Assembly: GCA_038043245.1 (NCBI GenBank)
Contig: JBBTCH010000002.1
Location: forward strand, 124,001 to 188,000
Length of the DNA stretch: 64,000 nt
Direction: 5' to 3'
Source: JACPFV01 sp038043245
Lineage (GTDB): Bacteria > Pseudomonadota > Gammaproteobacteria > Nevskiales > Nevskiaceae
Below are positions 33,255-48,200 of the stretch, piece by piece. Position 1 is the first letter of the stretch; each line of letters starts with the position of its first letter. The notes beneath the pieces were generated by a model that was not told where the DNA came from, ran no database searches, and saw nothing but the letters and a program-made list of their open reading frames with translations. A program made the translations under genes and the position numbers.

Positions 33255-36200
33255 TCAGGGGGACGAAATATCGGAAATACAGCCATCGAATCCGAACGCG
33301 CCGCCGCATTGGGTATCGGGGTTGATGCCGATGGTGTCCGGATCACCGATATAGCCTTCGCCGCCGCCACCCGTATCCTCCACCGTGACCTTGGGCAGAT
33401 TGCCGAGCAGCGGCAGACGAACCGTGCCCATCACCCGCAGCGACAACGCTGCCGGATTTCGGCTCGGCGACGCCGCGTACTGCGGGTGATAGCCATAGAT
33501 CAGCAGGTCAATCTGCTCGCCTGCCGCCAGACGCTCGGCGATGCCGTTGAGCTGAATCGTGTGCTGGCCGTAACCGCGCACCGGCGTGACCTGGTCGTCA
33601 ATCACTTCCAGATGCGACGGCAGAGACAGAGCGGTGTCAACATCCGCCGCCGGCCCGCAGATGAAGGCCGAGCCCATGTCCGCGTACTCATCGCAATACG
33701 GCTGGTAGTAATACGGCGCATTCATGCGACTGCGCGCCAGCGACAGGTAGATGATCGGATCGTCCACGCCGAACATGCTGCCGGTCTCGGCCAGCATCTC
33801 GGCGGTATCACGCGGCGTCAGGTCCCCATCAATGTTGATGGTGATTTCGGGAATGCCCGCCAATACGGTGTCGGACGACACGGTCATCAGGTGGAACGGC
33901 ACCGGCACCGCTTGCACGGTGTTGAGCGTGACACCGACCGTTGCGAACGGCCGCTCGGTCATCGGCGGATTCAGTTTCGGATCGTTGGTCCGTCCGTTGA
34001 TGTCATCTTGCGGAATATGATCCAGCGACACGGCATCGCCGCTGGAATCGAGCGCAAGGCAGATGCCGGGCTTGGTGGCGAGAGAATCTATTGAGGGCTG
34101 GTGCTTTTGCAGCTTGGCGCGCAAGAAACTGAGCTCCATCTCCTCCACGCCATAAGGGCCGCAGCCCGTCAGCGCATTGGCACTGGCCGCACCGGAGTAT
34201 GAACCGGACTGCTGCGAGTACTGATAGAAATACTGCTGCGCCATGCCCGGTGCGCCGATGATCAGCGTGCCGCAATCCGGGCCGGAACAAGTCGGGAAAC
34301 CGCCACCGAATGAGAACGCGGTGGACGTCACCAGACCGCTGCCAACCGGGAACACGTGGCCAACCTGGTAGCTGTACAAGCGCACGTCAGCGTCTTCATG
34401 ACGCCGCAGACAGGCGTAATTGTCGAAATCTTCGTTGAAGGCAAAGATGGCGTCGTGCTGGCCGTGCCAGATCAGCGCGTCCACTTTCGCGCGCAACGGG
34501 CGGTCGGGAGTGCCATTGCCATCTATATCGCGGCCCGGCGGAGCTTGATACGGTACCCCGTTGTAGGTAGCGCCTTCGGTATCGTCCTGCGAGAAATCGG
34601 CATGGTCACCGCAGGCGTAGCCGAGGCCGTGGTAGGCGAAGAACTTCTTCAGCTGAGGAGTCGGCCGGCCTGCTTGCACGGTCTTGACGATCTCGTCGCG
34701 CACCCAGGGATCAAGCCGACCCTGCGTGGACGGCAACGAGGCCGCAAGCAAACCCGCTGCGTAGCTGGATTTGATGACATCGTGGGGGAACAGGCTGTAC
34801 GACAGATCGTGCCAGGTGATCTGCGGCACGATCGCGTCCACACGCTGCAAGTGATCGTATGCGGCGAGCAGGTACTGGTAGCCGCCGCCATAGGACGGGC
34901 CGGTGGTGCCGAGCACGAGGTTACAGCCGTCAATGACGGACGTTTTCCGCTCGGTCGCATTTGCGGGCGAGCAGTCGCCGCCGTTGTCGCGATACGCGAG
35001 CAGTTTCAGATTCTGTTCCGCCCAATCCACGATTTTTTCAATCTTCTTGATTTCGTAGTCCGGGTCCATGAAGCGCACCACGCCCTCGGATTCACCGGTG
35101 CCTGACTCGTCCATGGCGATGACCCAGAAGCCGGCCTCGACGAAATTGCTCATGTCGCCACCAAGACCGCCGGCGCCGGAATCGAGTCCGTATTTGGTGC
35201 CGCACTCACCTGCGACGCAATCCGGATAGAACCCGGACGCAAAACGTGTGCGGGTCGAGCCGAAGCCGTGGCCGTTGAGTACCAGCGGATGCGGGCCGTT
35301 TTCGCTGAAGTTGCGCGGCTCGTACACCGAGAATGTGGTGACTTCGCCGTCGAACTCCTCCATCGGCAGGTTGACGTAGTACGTTCGGCCGCCCATTGAG
35401 GTTTGATCAATCTCGTCGCTGCCGGGAATCACGAACGGCACGCCGCAGTGCCGCGGCACATAGCCGGACACCGGATCAGGCGTACAGGTAACCGCCGCAT
35501 CGTCCTCGCCGCGCAACACGTCGCCAACTCCGGCGGCGTCAGCAACCTCACGCACGGCCCTGAACGGGTCAAGCGCTTCGCCACCTGCCAAGCCCTCAAT
35601 CATCGCGATGAGGCCGGTGATCGGAGCCAACGGATCGCCGCCACCGCCCTCACCGCCACTCTTGGTGAGCACGACCGGCTGCCAGTCGCCGTTGTCGCGG
35701 GCATCCGACTCTGCGTACCGGCCGGCACTAAACAACGCCTGAGCCGGCATGGAGTAGTGCATCGTTTCGTTGTCGCTGAGATCAACGAGGCTGGCACCGT
35801 TGTCCACGAGGAAAACATGGACGACTGCCGTGGGCGAAGAATCGAGGAACAACGATTTCAAGCCACGGCCCAATCCGTTGTCTTCCCACGGAATTTCCAG
35901 ACTCACCGCACCCTCGTTACCCGTCACACCCACACCACGGGCGACGTGATTGCTCGTGCTGTCATTGCAGTTGATGACCGGCGGCGACTGGCCGCCGCAG
36001 TCCACCTCCAACACCAGCGTGATGGCGCGGTTGGCGGCAAGCCCGTAACTTCCGCTCGCGTCCTTCATGCGAATCGTGGCCGTTGCCTTCAATGATTCGC
36101 CTTCGGTGAGCTGAAGCGCGGGAGCACCTGCACTCTGGTCCGGCACCGACTGGCCGTTGAACACCAGTGAAGCCGTGAAGTCATCGCCCGTACCGTCACG

Positions 36201-39200
36201 TGGCGTGCCCGCGCCCAAGCTACTGTGGTCGGACTTCCAGCCTTCAAACGAAGCGCCATCGCGCTGGTAGTTGACCCAAACCTCGCTGACGCTGGCAGTA
36301 GCCTTCTTCTCTTTCAGTTTTTCGTTGGCATAGCCGTTGGCCGGTACCGAGAAATGCCGGCTGCTACTGCACGTCGCGTTCTCGCCGGTGCCGGAATTTT
36401 CAATCGTCCAGTCGTTCGGATCCACGTCACTGACGCAGGCGTAGGCGCGGGTTCCGCTGCACGCAGCTGCGACCAAGCGGCCAGCGGCATTCTGATACGC
36501 GCAATTCTTGGCAGTATCAGAGGAAGGCTCGTTTGGCGCCCAGCTCCAGACCATGGCTTCGAGGCGGCCGTCGGACGGCGCCAGTTGATCGAGCCCCGGC
36601 ATGTGCATGCCGCAGCGCATCAGTTCGCGCGCAATCGCCGGCGTGATCGGGCCGTCCTTGTCCGTCGCATCAACGCTCGGGAAATCAGCGACGTCCGAAG
36701 CCGTCAGCAGAGTGCTGTCCTCCCAGACGCGGGTGAACTTACTGCTGTAGGTCGTCGGACTGTAGACACAGGTGTTGGGATAACTCGCGCCGACATGCGA
36801 ACCGGACTGCTCCACATTGGAGCCGTTGGTCTTCTTGTGCATCACCGCATTCCAGACGGAATCCGTGGAGCCCGAGCAGTCGTCGGCAAACATCAGCACC
36901 TGCTTGCCCGCGTCAAGGATTTGCGAACGCTTCACCTTCAGCCATGAACCCGTGGTGTTGTAGTCACCAGCAGATGTCTGGCACGAACCCGCACCAGGAG
37001 TAGCTGACGGTTTCCAAGTGATGTCGCCGAGCACGTCATTGAAGACCACGCCGGCGGATTGATAGGACTCGCCGCTGAAATTGGCGTCGAAGTCGTCACC
37101 CGTATGCGCAAGATTGCTCTCGATGTAGAGCAGCACCGCTTCGTTGGGGTTGGCATTCAGCCAGGTGCGCAGCTCGGCCAGCACAGCGCGCAAGGGTTTT
37201 TCGCTGGTGCAGCCGGCATGCGGCAATACGATTTCGCTGCCGTGGCAGACCACCGGTTCACGCAGTGTCGTGCCGTCGAGCGAGCGGCGCGGCATCCAGT
37301 GCACGTCAATCTCCAGCACGCGCACGCCCATGCGCAACTGATCCACCATGTCGTAGAGCTGGTTGGAATCGGAGCCGGACAGCGTCGGCGGCGTGTTGTC
37401 GTCGGTGGCATTGAACGAGTTGTGAGTGGCGACCAAACTGGTGTGAATCAGCGGCAGGTCGTAGCCAAGCCGGTTCTGCAAGCGCAGAGCCTTGTGAATC
37501 CAACTGCTCTCGAAGGCCTGCATCTCGTATTCGCCCACGTGCTGCCCGCCCATCAACGCGCAGAATTGCGGCGCTTGCGCGCCCTGCGACGCGGCAGACA
37601 CCTGACGGCAATACGCCGCCGCGCCGAGCATGAGGGCATCCACCGCACGACAGGCGGCGAGCTGCTGTCCATCACGCCGTTCGGCGGCATCGCCGCCGGA
37701 CTGCTCGTAGCAAGTGTCGGCCACCGCGTGCAGGTTGCCGCCGCTGAGCGTGCACAAACTGCCGGGCATATTGTTGTCCAGACATTGCGCGCCGAGTTCC
37801 TGTTCGGCAGTGCGCAGCAGACCGCACAACGGCGACAGGCCGGACTCGCCGTAGGCATCGCAGACGTCGGCGTAATCCGGCGCATTGCGGGCGGCGGGCG
37901 GCTCACCACCGCCGCTGTCGCCACCGACGATGCCTTGGTAGGCATCGGCGAATTGATTGAGCACCCCGCCGATTGCGGCGGCAAGCTGGGTCAACGGGCC
38001 GGGCTCGCCGCCACCGCTGCCATCATCAAACGGAATGGCTGCAAACAGCGTGTCAAAAGTGCCGCAGACCAGATCTGTGAGCACTCCGCCGGTCGGATCA
38101 TTGTCGTCACCGAACTCGTGACACTGCGAGCGATAGTTTTCCGAAGGGTCCTGAGCGGGAACACCGCCGCCGCCCGTGCCGGGCTCGCTGACGATCACGC
38201 AACGCATCTGGTTGTCGGTACATGTACCGGTGGGCGCACCGAGACGGCTGACCGCCGCCAGCGGGATCACCGGCAGACGGATGCTCGACGGATATTCCGC
38301 GCTGTGATGCAGCGTGTTGATCGCCGGCGGCGTCTTCTGGATGTAGGCCCAGTCGTTGTCGTCCAGTGAAGGCGCGTGCACCTTGACCAGCAACTGATGG
38401 CCCGCGCGTAACACGTGCCCAACTGGGAAGATTTCCAACTGATAGCGCGTCACCGTGCCCGGCGTGATCACGTCCGTCGGTGCTGGCGTATGCGGACGAT
38501 ACGGACGGTAGATGTTGTCGGCGTCCGTGCACGTGCTGTCAGGGACCTTGCGCGCGCCGCTGTTTTGGGGCGTGCACTGCGACTTCGACGCAATAATCTC
38601 GTGATGCGTGGCCTTGAGCACGCCGCGCTGCAGGTACAGACGCTCGCCCGTGGCGGGATCGGCATCAATCAACTGCACCATCAACTCGGTGTCCGGCGCG
38701 GTGGAGGTGATGTACAGATCGGCGGTGACCGGGCCGGCGAACACGAGATCGCTGGCGACCGGCATTCTGAAGATCAACTCGTCGGCGCCGTTCGCATCCT
38801 GCGCGGTGATCTCACCACCTTCGTTCTTGCCAGCCTGATAGCTGTAGGCCTGACGCTTGCTGCCGGAGAAATACGTCGAGCCGCTGCCTTCTTCACCGTG
38901 AACGACCGTGTCCTTCGCGGTGTCGAGCGAGCCATCCGGATGGAAGTAGAAATCGGTCCATTCCGTCTGCGCCAGCGGGAAGCCGCTGGAATCAATGTGA
39001 CCGTTCGACTTCGTGCCGTTCTGGTTGTTGACCTCAAGCAGTACGCGGCTGGTGGCGCTGCCGTTGTCGGCAAACACCGGCGCCGGCAGGGCCAGAACTT
39101 CAGCTGGCTCCGGCGGATTCTCATCCTTCGAGCCCCATTGGCGCGGCTTGCGACGCGAATCGGTCTCGTTCGGATCGAGCATGAAACGATCCATCCAGAA

Positions 39201-42200
39201 CCGCCGTTCGGCGGTTACCTCTGTCGGACCGGTCTGTGAACCGTGGTCGCCGTTGAGCGTCACAAGGCGTCGCGTCAGAGTCTGCGGCAACTTGTCGAAC
39301 ACATGCGTGCCGCCTCGCGGGCCGGTCTGCTCGTCCTGATAGGCAGTGACAATCTGCGTCGGCGCGGTGACCTGATTCAAATAATTGACGACCGAGCGTT
39401 CCTGATACCACGGGCCATCGGTGTCCGACAGGCCGTAAATCAGCGGGTCATCGGCGCTGCGCGAGCGCGCGGCCTGATTCTGGGCGCACTGACGGTCCGG
39501 CGAGTCAGCCAGAATGCCGGCGAGCGAGCCACCGAGATAGTCGTAAGCGGGCCGGATGCCGCCGGTCCACAACAGCGGGAAGCCGTAGTTGGACACACCG
39601 CCCGGGTAGACGATGTCGCGGTAGATGTCGCCGATCTGGCCGGAGATGCTGACCATCTCCAGATGTTCGGGATTGGTCGACGCGATCATCGCGCCGGTGA
39701 TGCCCGAGTAGGAGTGTCCGAACACGCCGACCTTGCCGTTCGACCAAGGCTGCTGCGCCATCCACTCGTCAATCAGGTATTTGCCGTCTTCAGCGCTCTT
39801 GCGGCTGAACAGATCGAACTCGCCGGCCGAGCAGCCGGTGCCACGTACGCTGGCGACGACCGAGACGTAGCGGTCGCCCGACTTGTAGTACCTGTCGTGC
39901 GCAGCGCGAGTACCGCCGGTGAGCGGTAGTCCGCTCTGACCGGTTTCCTCGCGCAGGATGTCGTCCATATCGCCCGCCGGCGTCTGGCTTTCTTCCGAAC
40001 CACTCTCGTAGCCCGACATTTCAAGGATGGACGGACAAGTTCGCGCTGCGGGATTCTTCGCGACGTTGCAACCCCAGGGGATGTAGACATTGGTTGCGAT
40101 CAGCGTGCCGTCCGCCATCTCGACGTAGGTGTTGGGGCCCTGGATCTCGTCCTCGGGCCGGTGCTCGCCGTTCGGGCCGGGGCCTTCGCTGCGCCCGCCG
40201 CCGAAAACCACCGCGCAGGCAAACTTGGCCGCCGCCTCGTGATCTTCCGCGCCGCCCTGCTGGGCTGCCGCCACGCAGGTGGCGTAGTCGTTGGGCAGCT
40301 CCTGTGGTGGTTCGCCGCCGCCGCCACCGCCCGGCAAGTTGTTGGGCAGGTCTTGCAGCATCGCGATCAGCGCGCTGAGCGGACCGAGCGGATCGCTCGG
40401 CGGCGTCACCGGAATCACCACCGCCTGCAAGGGCGTGCGCACCACATTGGCGTAAGGGTCGGCGACGTTCTGCGGCAGATTGGTCGGCACCATGAACTGC
40501 CACTGCTGGCCGTCCACCTCGTTGATTGGCTTGCCGAGAACAAAGCCATTGTCCACGTCGCCGGTGGCGAAGTAGTGAATGCCGTGTGCGCCGTAAACAC
40601 CCTGGCGGTTGGAACAGTCGGCGGCTTTCGCCCCGTATTTCGCGATCTGTGCTTTTTCAACGCGGCCGTTTTCCCACTCGTAGCTTTCGCCGGGCCATTC
40701 GCGCGCCACCGGATCGTCGCCGGTGCCATCGTCCAGACAGGCATCGTCACGGTAATACGGCACCACGGCGGGCGTCAGCAGCGAAGTCGCGCCCTTGAGT
40801 TCGAACAGATACACCATCGAACCGGAGTTGTCCTTGCCTGACACCTGCTCCCAGTTGTCGAACGCCAGCGGCAGGTTGAAGGTCGGATCGGCGGCGTCGA
40901 AGAACGCCGGTGTCCCGAACACGCTGTCGGCTTGGCCGACATCGTCGTTGATGCCGTCCACCGGCACGCCCTGCGGACGCAGCACGGTGTAGTAGCGGCC
41001 TTCACGGCCCGGCGTGGCGGGGTTTTTCATCGCGTCGCGGTTGTAATCCCAACTGGTGTAGAGGCCATCCGGCGGAATCGGATGCACGCGCACGTGATAG
41101 CGCGAGATCACGGCGTCGCGGTAGAAGGTCTCAGTTTTGGTGACATTGGTGCCGGAGTCGGCGCCCCACACCTCGCGGATGCAGCGCACGTTGCCGCAGC
41201 GCTCACCCAGCAGGCTGGAGTTGGCTTCCCAGTTGACCTGTTCGTCCTCGAAACCGACGACGGAAATGGTGGAGTCCGGCGACTGCTGGAAGGCGCGGCC
41301 TTTCCAGCGGTCAATCAGGTCGGGGCGCGGCGTCCAATAATTCGCGTCGGTATTAGCGACGGAATCGTCGGGATCCTTGATGCGGATGTCGCGCACCATC
41401 CAGCGGCCGGTCGCCGTCCACTGATAGCTGGCCGTGCGCACGGTGACGCCGTCGCGCGGAAAGCGGTCGGTGGAATTGCGCTGCGACGCGCCGTCGCACA
41501 CTGTGCCGTCCAAGTTGGGCCCGTAGCCGGTGTTGCTGGTGCCCAAGCGGTCGGGCGCAGGATCGCGCTCGCCAGCGCCGGGCGTGCTGCTGAAAAACGA
41601 ACGATCAATCCACTGATCGGCATTGGGATCGCGTTGGTAATTGACGTACTGCTCCGTGACTGTCGAGCCGCCGGTTTTCTGCACCAGATAGACCACGCGC
41701 TCAGTCGCCGGATCAAGCGCGTCGTTGAGACGCACGATCTGAACGGCTTTCCAGCTTGTATCGAAGCCGCTGGTCGGACCCATTGCACCGGCATCGTCGG
41801 CCATGAACACGATTTCATCGTCGTGATCGAGGCCGGCGATGGGGTCTGGGATCGCGCCGGAGATGCCGGTGTTGCTATCGAGCGTGGCGGGATTGGCATC
41901 CCAACCGTTGGGGTCATAAGCCTTGCTGCAGACACCCTTGGTCATACCCCAGGACTCGGTGGTCCAGGCGTAGCTGAGTTCCTCGTCGGTACCAGAGTAG
42001 AACGAGAATCCGGAGTTGGCATTGGCCAAGAAATATGGCTTGCGTTCGTCCACCTGCACCGCGATTTCCTTGAAGCCAGCGGCCTCGGTCCAGCGATACG
42101 CAGCGATCTCGTTCACCGGCACGCCGCCGCCGGCCACCGCCGGCTGGCCCGGCGTCCAGCCGGTCGGGTGCAGCATCACGCCGTTGTAGGCATTGCGAAC

Positions 42201-45200
42201 ACCGTCGGACCAGATCTGATCGCCGCGCGGCCCCTTTTCATCGAGCTGCGCCTTCAGATAGGCGTCGCAGAACTCGCGGAAATCGTCATCGGGATTTTGG
42301 GGGTCGTTGCCCTCGATGAAATCGAACGGCGCTTCGTCGTTGGGCAATTCGCCGCAGGCCTGACCCGCCGACGCAAAGTAAGGGCCGGCGCCGGATGGAT
42401 ACGGCATGGGCACGCCATGAGCCGCAGGCGCGGACCAACCGGGCAGTCTGTCGCCGGTCAGCACCACCGGCTCGACGCTGCGCTTGGCAGCCGTCGCCTG
42501 CATCACCACCGCATCCGGCTCGCCGGCCAGACCAATGATCGTGGCGCCGGGATGTTCGGGGTCGGCTTCCTCAGGCAATGCGCTCGCGTTGTCGGCGAAA
42601 TCCGTTGCCGCTGTTTGAATCGCATCGGCGGCAGCAGGATCGCCATTGACGATCGCGGCAATTGCAACGTTCAGATCGCTCATCAATTCGGCCAACACAC
42701 CGATGATGCCGCTGCCATAACCTCCCGCAGCAGCCGGTGGCGGAGGCGGTTCGCCGCCACCCTCGCCCATAACCGTGTTCCAAGCCGTGTCCAGCACGTC
42801 TTGAATCGAGGCGATGATGGGGAATCCGCTTTCGTCGTCTATCTGCGAGGCGCAATAGTCGTTCGTGAACGGATCACATTGCCCGCCGATGCGGACCGGG
42901 AAGCCTGCGGGCTCGCCTTCGCAAGCGTCGCCGATGCCGTCTTCGTCGGCATCGGCCTGGTTGGCATTGCTGACCGTGGGGCAGTTGTCCACGGCATCGT
43001 TTTTGCCGTCGCTATCCGTGTCACGCTGCGATGCGGAACAACCGGCGGCGTTGGGTGTTTGTCCAGCCGGCGTGTTGGCGCAGATATCAGAACCATCACC
43101 CACATTGTCCTCGTCAGCATCCGGACCGACAGACGCGGTAGACGCGGCAGCCGTCTTGTTGGGCTCCGTTCCGAAACCGTCCTGGCCGATCATGGCGGTG
43201 AGACCGGCCGGGCACGGCCCGGCCACAAAAAACGTTCCGTCGCCGGCTGCGTTTACCACGCGGTTGTCGCTCAGCGTCACGGTTCCGGTGCGCACCGGCG
43301 CGACCTGATTGGTCTCCACGTACGCATCCACCGCGCGATAGTTGGCGGGATAGGCAATGCCGTAATCCAGCGTGACTTCGCAACGTGTGTTGTTGGCGCG
43401 GCTGCGCGGTGCCGACGGGAATCGCAGATGGTTCACGGAAGAAACCGTGAAGATGCTGGACGGCAACGGTCCGTATGCAACGGTCGTCCCCTGATTGGCC
43501 TTGCCACTGACCACGAACTTGTAATCGCCGGTCGCCCAATCCTTCGGTGCCTCGAACTCCACGGTCCACAGATGACGGCCGCTGACGACCCGATACTTGA
43601 TATGCATCTCGTAGAAGGTGTCCATCACCTCGCCGTTGGCGCGCCGCACCGGCGTGCCGTCAGCGTGTTGCATCGTCACCTTCGGTGAATCCACCACCGG
43701 GTCACCGCCCTCGAATACGAACTCGGTTTTCTCGAAGCGCTTGATGCTGCCGGGCTGTGCGACCGGCGTGCCCGGCAGCAGCGAAGGCGTCGGCACGGTC
43801 GCAGGAATCGCGTCGTACATCGGCTTGTAAAGCGCGTAGTTGATCTGGAACTCATCGGCCGGCGCGGCTTCGCCTTCTTTCAGCGCCACGAGCAGATCGC
43901 GGCTGACGTCAATGAAGCGCTCGCCCTGCTTCCAGCCCCAGAACGTGGTGGTGGACTCGGCGCCGCCGAACTGCGCCCAGTCTTCCTTCTCCGGCGGCAG
44001 GATGTAGCCGACGTGATCGCCAGCGTAGCCCCAGACAAAAGTGTCCTGCGGCTCGTAGCCTTCGGACTGCGCCATTTCCATCAGACGCACGCCAAATTCG
44101 GTGAGCGGCTCGCCCGGCTGCACCATCAGGGTGATGTCACCGATCTTCGCAGCGGTGAGGATGGTGTCGCCCGGCACAAAGGCGCCGTTCTCGGCCACGC
44201 CGTTGTCAGCGAGGTCCGCCGCATCCGGCGGCGTAGCCGGGACGCAGTACAGATGCTTGGTCGGCAGGCCGGCGTCGGTCCAGCCGGGGATTTCACTCGG
44301 ATTGGACGGAATCTGGTCGGGAATTTCGCCATCGACGAACGGCGCTGCAATGTCATTGCCGCACTGCGCCGCGCCCCACGGATACGGGTATTCGTCTTCG
44401 GCGTAACCGAGCCGCTCGCGGTTCAGGATGATGCGCTGCGAAACCGCGCGCAGATCCGGCTCGTTCTGGAAGTTGTTGATGTCGTCGGCGATGGCGCGCA
44501 CTTGTGGCGCCATGCGTTTGCCAAGTATCTCGATGCCGCGGATGCTGTACTCGACGTTTTTGGGCGTGACGTCGCCGCCGGTGTTCTGCACCAGCATGGC
44601 GATCGGCGCTTGGTAATTACCCGGCGCGTTTACCGGTTTGACGAAGCTCTGCTCGACTTCGCGCTCGATAGAGGCAAGCACGTCGCCGGAGAAGTATTGA
44701 TTCTCGACATCGAAGGCGATGCCGTGATCGGCAAAGTTGATGACGACGGCCATCGGCTTGCCATCCAGATCGTCCACGCGCAGCACGCCAATGCGCTTGC
44801 GCAGCTCGTTGGCGTCGTCAATGCCCGAGGGACAATCGGCGGCGGACACGTAGGCACAGCCCTGCACGTCGTTATCGTCGTAAGTCGCAAGCCGGCCACG
44901 GCGATAACCGTTGATGCCGTTGCCGTTACCCGTCTGCGGCGACTCAAGACCATTGCCGTGACCGATTTTTGCCGGCTTCATATCAGCCAGCGCGGCAACC
45001 ACCACGTCGGCCAACTGCCCGACGATGCGACGGTAGGCGTCGTGCTGATACAGGTCCATCGCCAGCCAGAAATAGCGGGTGGAGTGATTGGCGATAGCGC
45101 CCGGGCCGTCGTGCGTATGTGTGGCCGACATGATCAACCCGTCGCCGAGATCAATACCTTGCGGATGTACGACGCTGACCGTGCGGGCCTTCACGTCGGC

Positions 45201-48200
45201 CTTTACAGCCTGCACCACTTCGTCGAGCATGCCGATGAAGTCGGTCTTCACCATCACCACGTAGTCGTGGCCGTCGTACAGCGCAACCGCCTTGGCGATC
45301 AGCGAGTCGTAATAGCCGCGACTGGGCGGCGAATAGGTTGCGTACGGCGAATGCACCTTGCGCGCCTCGTCCGGCAGCGGCGCATTCGGGAAACAACTTT
45401 CGGGCGCAGTCGGATCGCAACCATCGTTGGCCGACGGCGTGTTGTCGGTCAGCTCGCCCACCGGATCGTCACCGATGTACTCGCCACCCACCGGAGGCCG
45501 CAGGTAGCCGCCCAAAGGAACGCCCACCGGCACCTGGATCGCGAGTTTGGCCACGCCCGCCATCAGCGGTTGCACTTCAATGCCTGGATCTGGAGCGGCA
45601 TCCGGACCGGGAACCGGCAGATCAATGCCAGCGACAACGCCGACCTGCTGAACCAGCGTGGTCGAGACATCGGCCACCAGCTGTTGCGCGCCGCCGATGA
45701 CTGCATCAAGCGCGGCGACCAGCTCTTCAAGCGACTGGCCGGTCAGTGCCGCAATCAGGTGATCGGGAACGGTGCTGATCGCCTCGACAAAGCGGCCAAT
45801 GGCGGCGCTCAATACGGCCACCAGATCCCCGCTCGGCGGCGGCGCGACAGCGCCCGCGCCGAACCAGATCGGCGCGGTGATGCCGATGACGTTGCGATTG
45901 CTGCCGCAAGCTGATGCGTCCGGCGACACCAATGCCGGGCACAGCACGATGAAGTACCAATCTTGGCCGGAGGTCGGCGTAGTGACGGTTTTAGTCGCGA
46001 CGAACGATCCGTCCGTACTAACGCCCAATTGAACGGGCGTAGTTTGAACACCGGTCCTATTGATAAGCGCCACGCGCGTGCCGACCGGCAGCTCGGACAT
46101 CTGCACGTTCAGGGTGTGTGCGCCCGATGCCATGACGATGGAACCCAGCGGCGTACCGTCTTGAACCGTGCTGTCTTCGCCACCGACCCAATAGTGAATC
46201 GTCGGCACCGCCGCCGGCTGGCCGGGGTTGCCGCTGACCAGTGCGTTGTGAATCGCCACGGTGCGGCGATTCTTGAACGCGTGGTAGTAATCGCGCGGAC
46301 TGCGGCCACGCGTGAGGATCAAGGTCTTGCCATCATTGCTGGTGGACCATTCGCGCTGGTGCTCGTCTTCGTTCGCGACCGGGCCGATGTGCCAGCCCTT
46401 GGTCAGCGCCTTGACGTACCACTCGATGTCGTCGCCGCCGTTGACTTCCATACCGACGACGCGCTCATCAATCCCGGCGTCCACGTAAGCGACGTCGTTC
46501 CAGTTAGAACCACCGCGCGTGGCTTGCAACACCGCGCCCGTGGGCGCACTGCCGTCAAACGGCGACAGCGAGGGATCGCCGCCCGGATGGTTGAAAGTGA
46601 CCAGCGCGTCGGCGCCGCCGCCCTGATCCACCGGCTCACGCAGCCAGTCCCAGAACAAATCCATCGAGGCATAGCTGCCGTCCACTTTCACGTTGACCAC
46701 GTTCGTCGAGAAATAGACGTTCATGTGGTTGTAGTAATCGTTGGTCCACTCGAAGCCGCGCACGCCGGTGAAGCCGTCGTACACCACTTGTTCGTTCACC
46801 GTGGACGCATCGGTGGCCTGTATCGCCTGTTCCAACGTCGCCGCCCATTTGAAGTAATGGTGGTCGCCGGCCAGTGCGTTGTTGCAAGACAGGAAGCTGG
46901 TAATGGCGGTGGCGGGAGTGTCCGGGCCAAAGCCGCTCAGGTAGGCAATGAATGGATCTGGTGATTCGTCACTGAACGAATCGGACATCGCCTCGGCGCC
47001 ATCCACCAATAGTTGTGCGCACACCGCCGCCGTGGTGATCGGCAGCTTCTCGTTGTCCGAGTGCTCGGACGAGAACATGAAGTCCAGCTTGACGCCCGTG
47101 TCGCAACCCGTGTCTGTGTTGACCGTACAACCGTCTTTCAGGTTGTGACCGGATTTCGCGCTGTTGAAGTAATCGCGCGGAATCGCGGTCGGGTCGCCGT
47201 CGGAATAGCCGCTGTGCTCGTGCACCGCGCCGACGAACTGCGATAACGCGCGCGCATCCTGCGCCTCGTTGTAACCGTCGGGCGTATAACCCGTCGCGCC
47301 ATGCGCGAACTGCTCGCAGACGCCGGGCAGCCACTGGTAATCGCACAACTGACGCACAACGTTGGTGGCGTTGCCGGTGGCGAAGCATTCCGGCGTCACC
47401 GACCTGTTGTCAGGATTGGTGCAAGCGCTGCTCGCAACCACCGGTATCACGCCGGGCGCGCGGTTGAACACGGCAGGGCCGTTGGCCGCATCCACTGCAT
47501 ACAGCGGCAGTTGCAGATCGGCTGCGACATTGACGACGGGGATGGACGGATCGCGCGAGTACGAAGCGAGGTATTGCGTGTGATAGCCGTACACCAGCAG
47601 CGCCAGCTGGTCGCCGTTGGCCAAACGTTCGGCCACACCGACGAGATCCACGCTGTGTTCGCCAAGACCACGTACCGGCATGATCTGGTCGTCAATCAGC
47701 GTCCACGTTGCTGCGTCAGACGCTTTCTTTCCCAGGCCGACAAACACGATGCTGTCGCAACCGGTGCGCAGAGTCGGAATCGTGCCGACACCGCAAGCCA
47801 GGTCGTTGACCATCTGCGGCGTACTGACGGTGATCGTCGCCTGTGGGATGCCGGCGACAATCAGTCCGTTGGCATCGGCAACCGTGAGCAGCGGCACCAC
47901 GGCCGGTGTAGCTTGGCCAGCAGCGTTGAGATTCTGCGCGAGTACGCCATTCGGCACGCTCGATGCGCCGACACCATTGACGCTGTAATACGCTGCGTTG
48001 CCATCCCCGTCGATGTCATCAAACTGCGGGGCTCGCGGCGCCAGCATGTCCTCTTCCGGCACCAGCACGGCATCGTTTTCAGCGAGCGATAGACACAGCG
48101 TGTTGCTGTCGGTAGCGTCCAGTGCCGCTGCGGGTGTAGCGCGCAGCTTTTCGTTGAACCACTGCACGGTTGCAACACCGCGATCAACTTTCGCGCTGCT

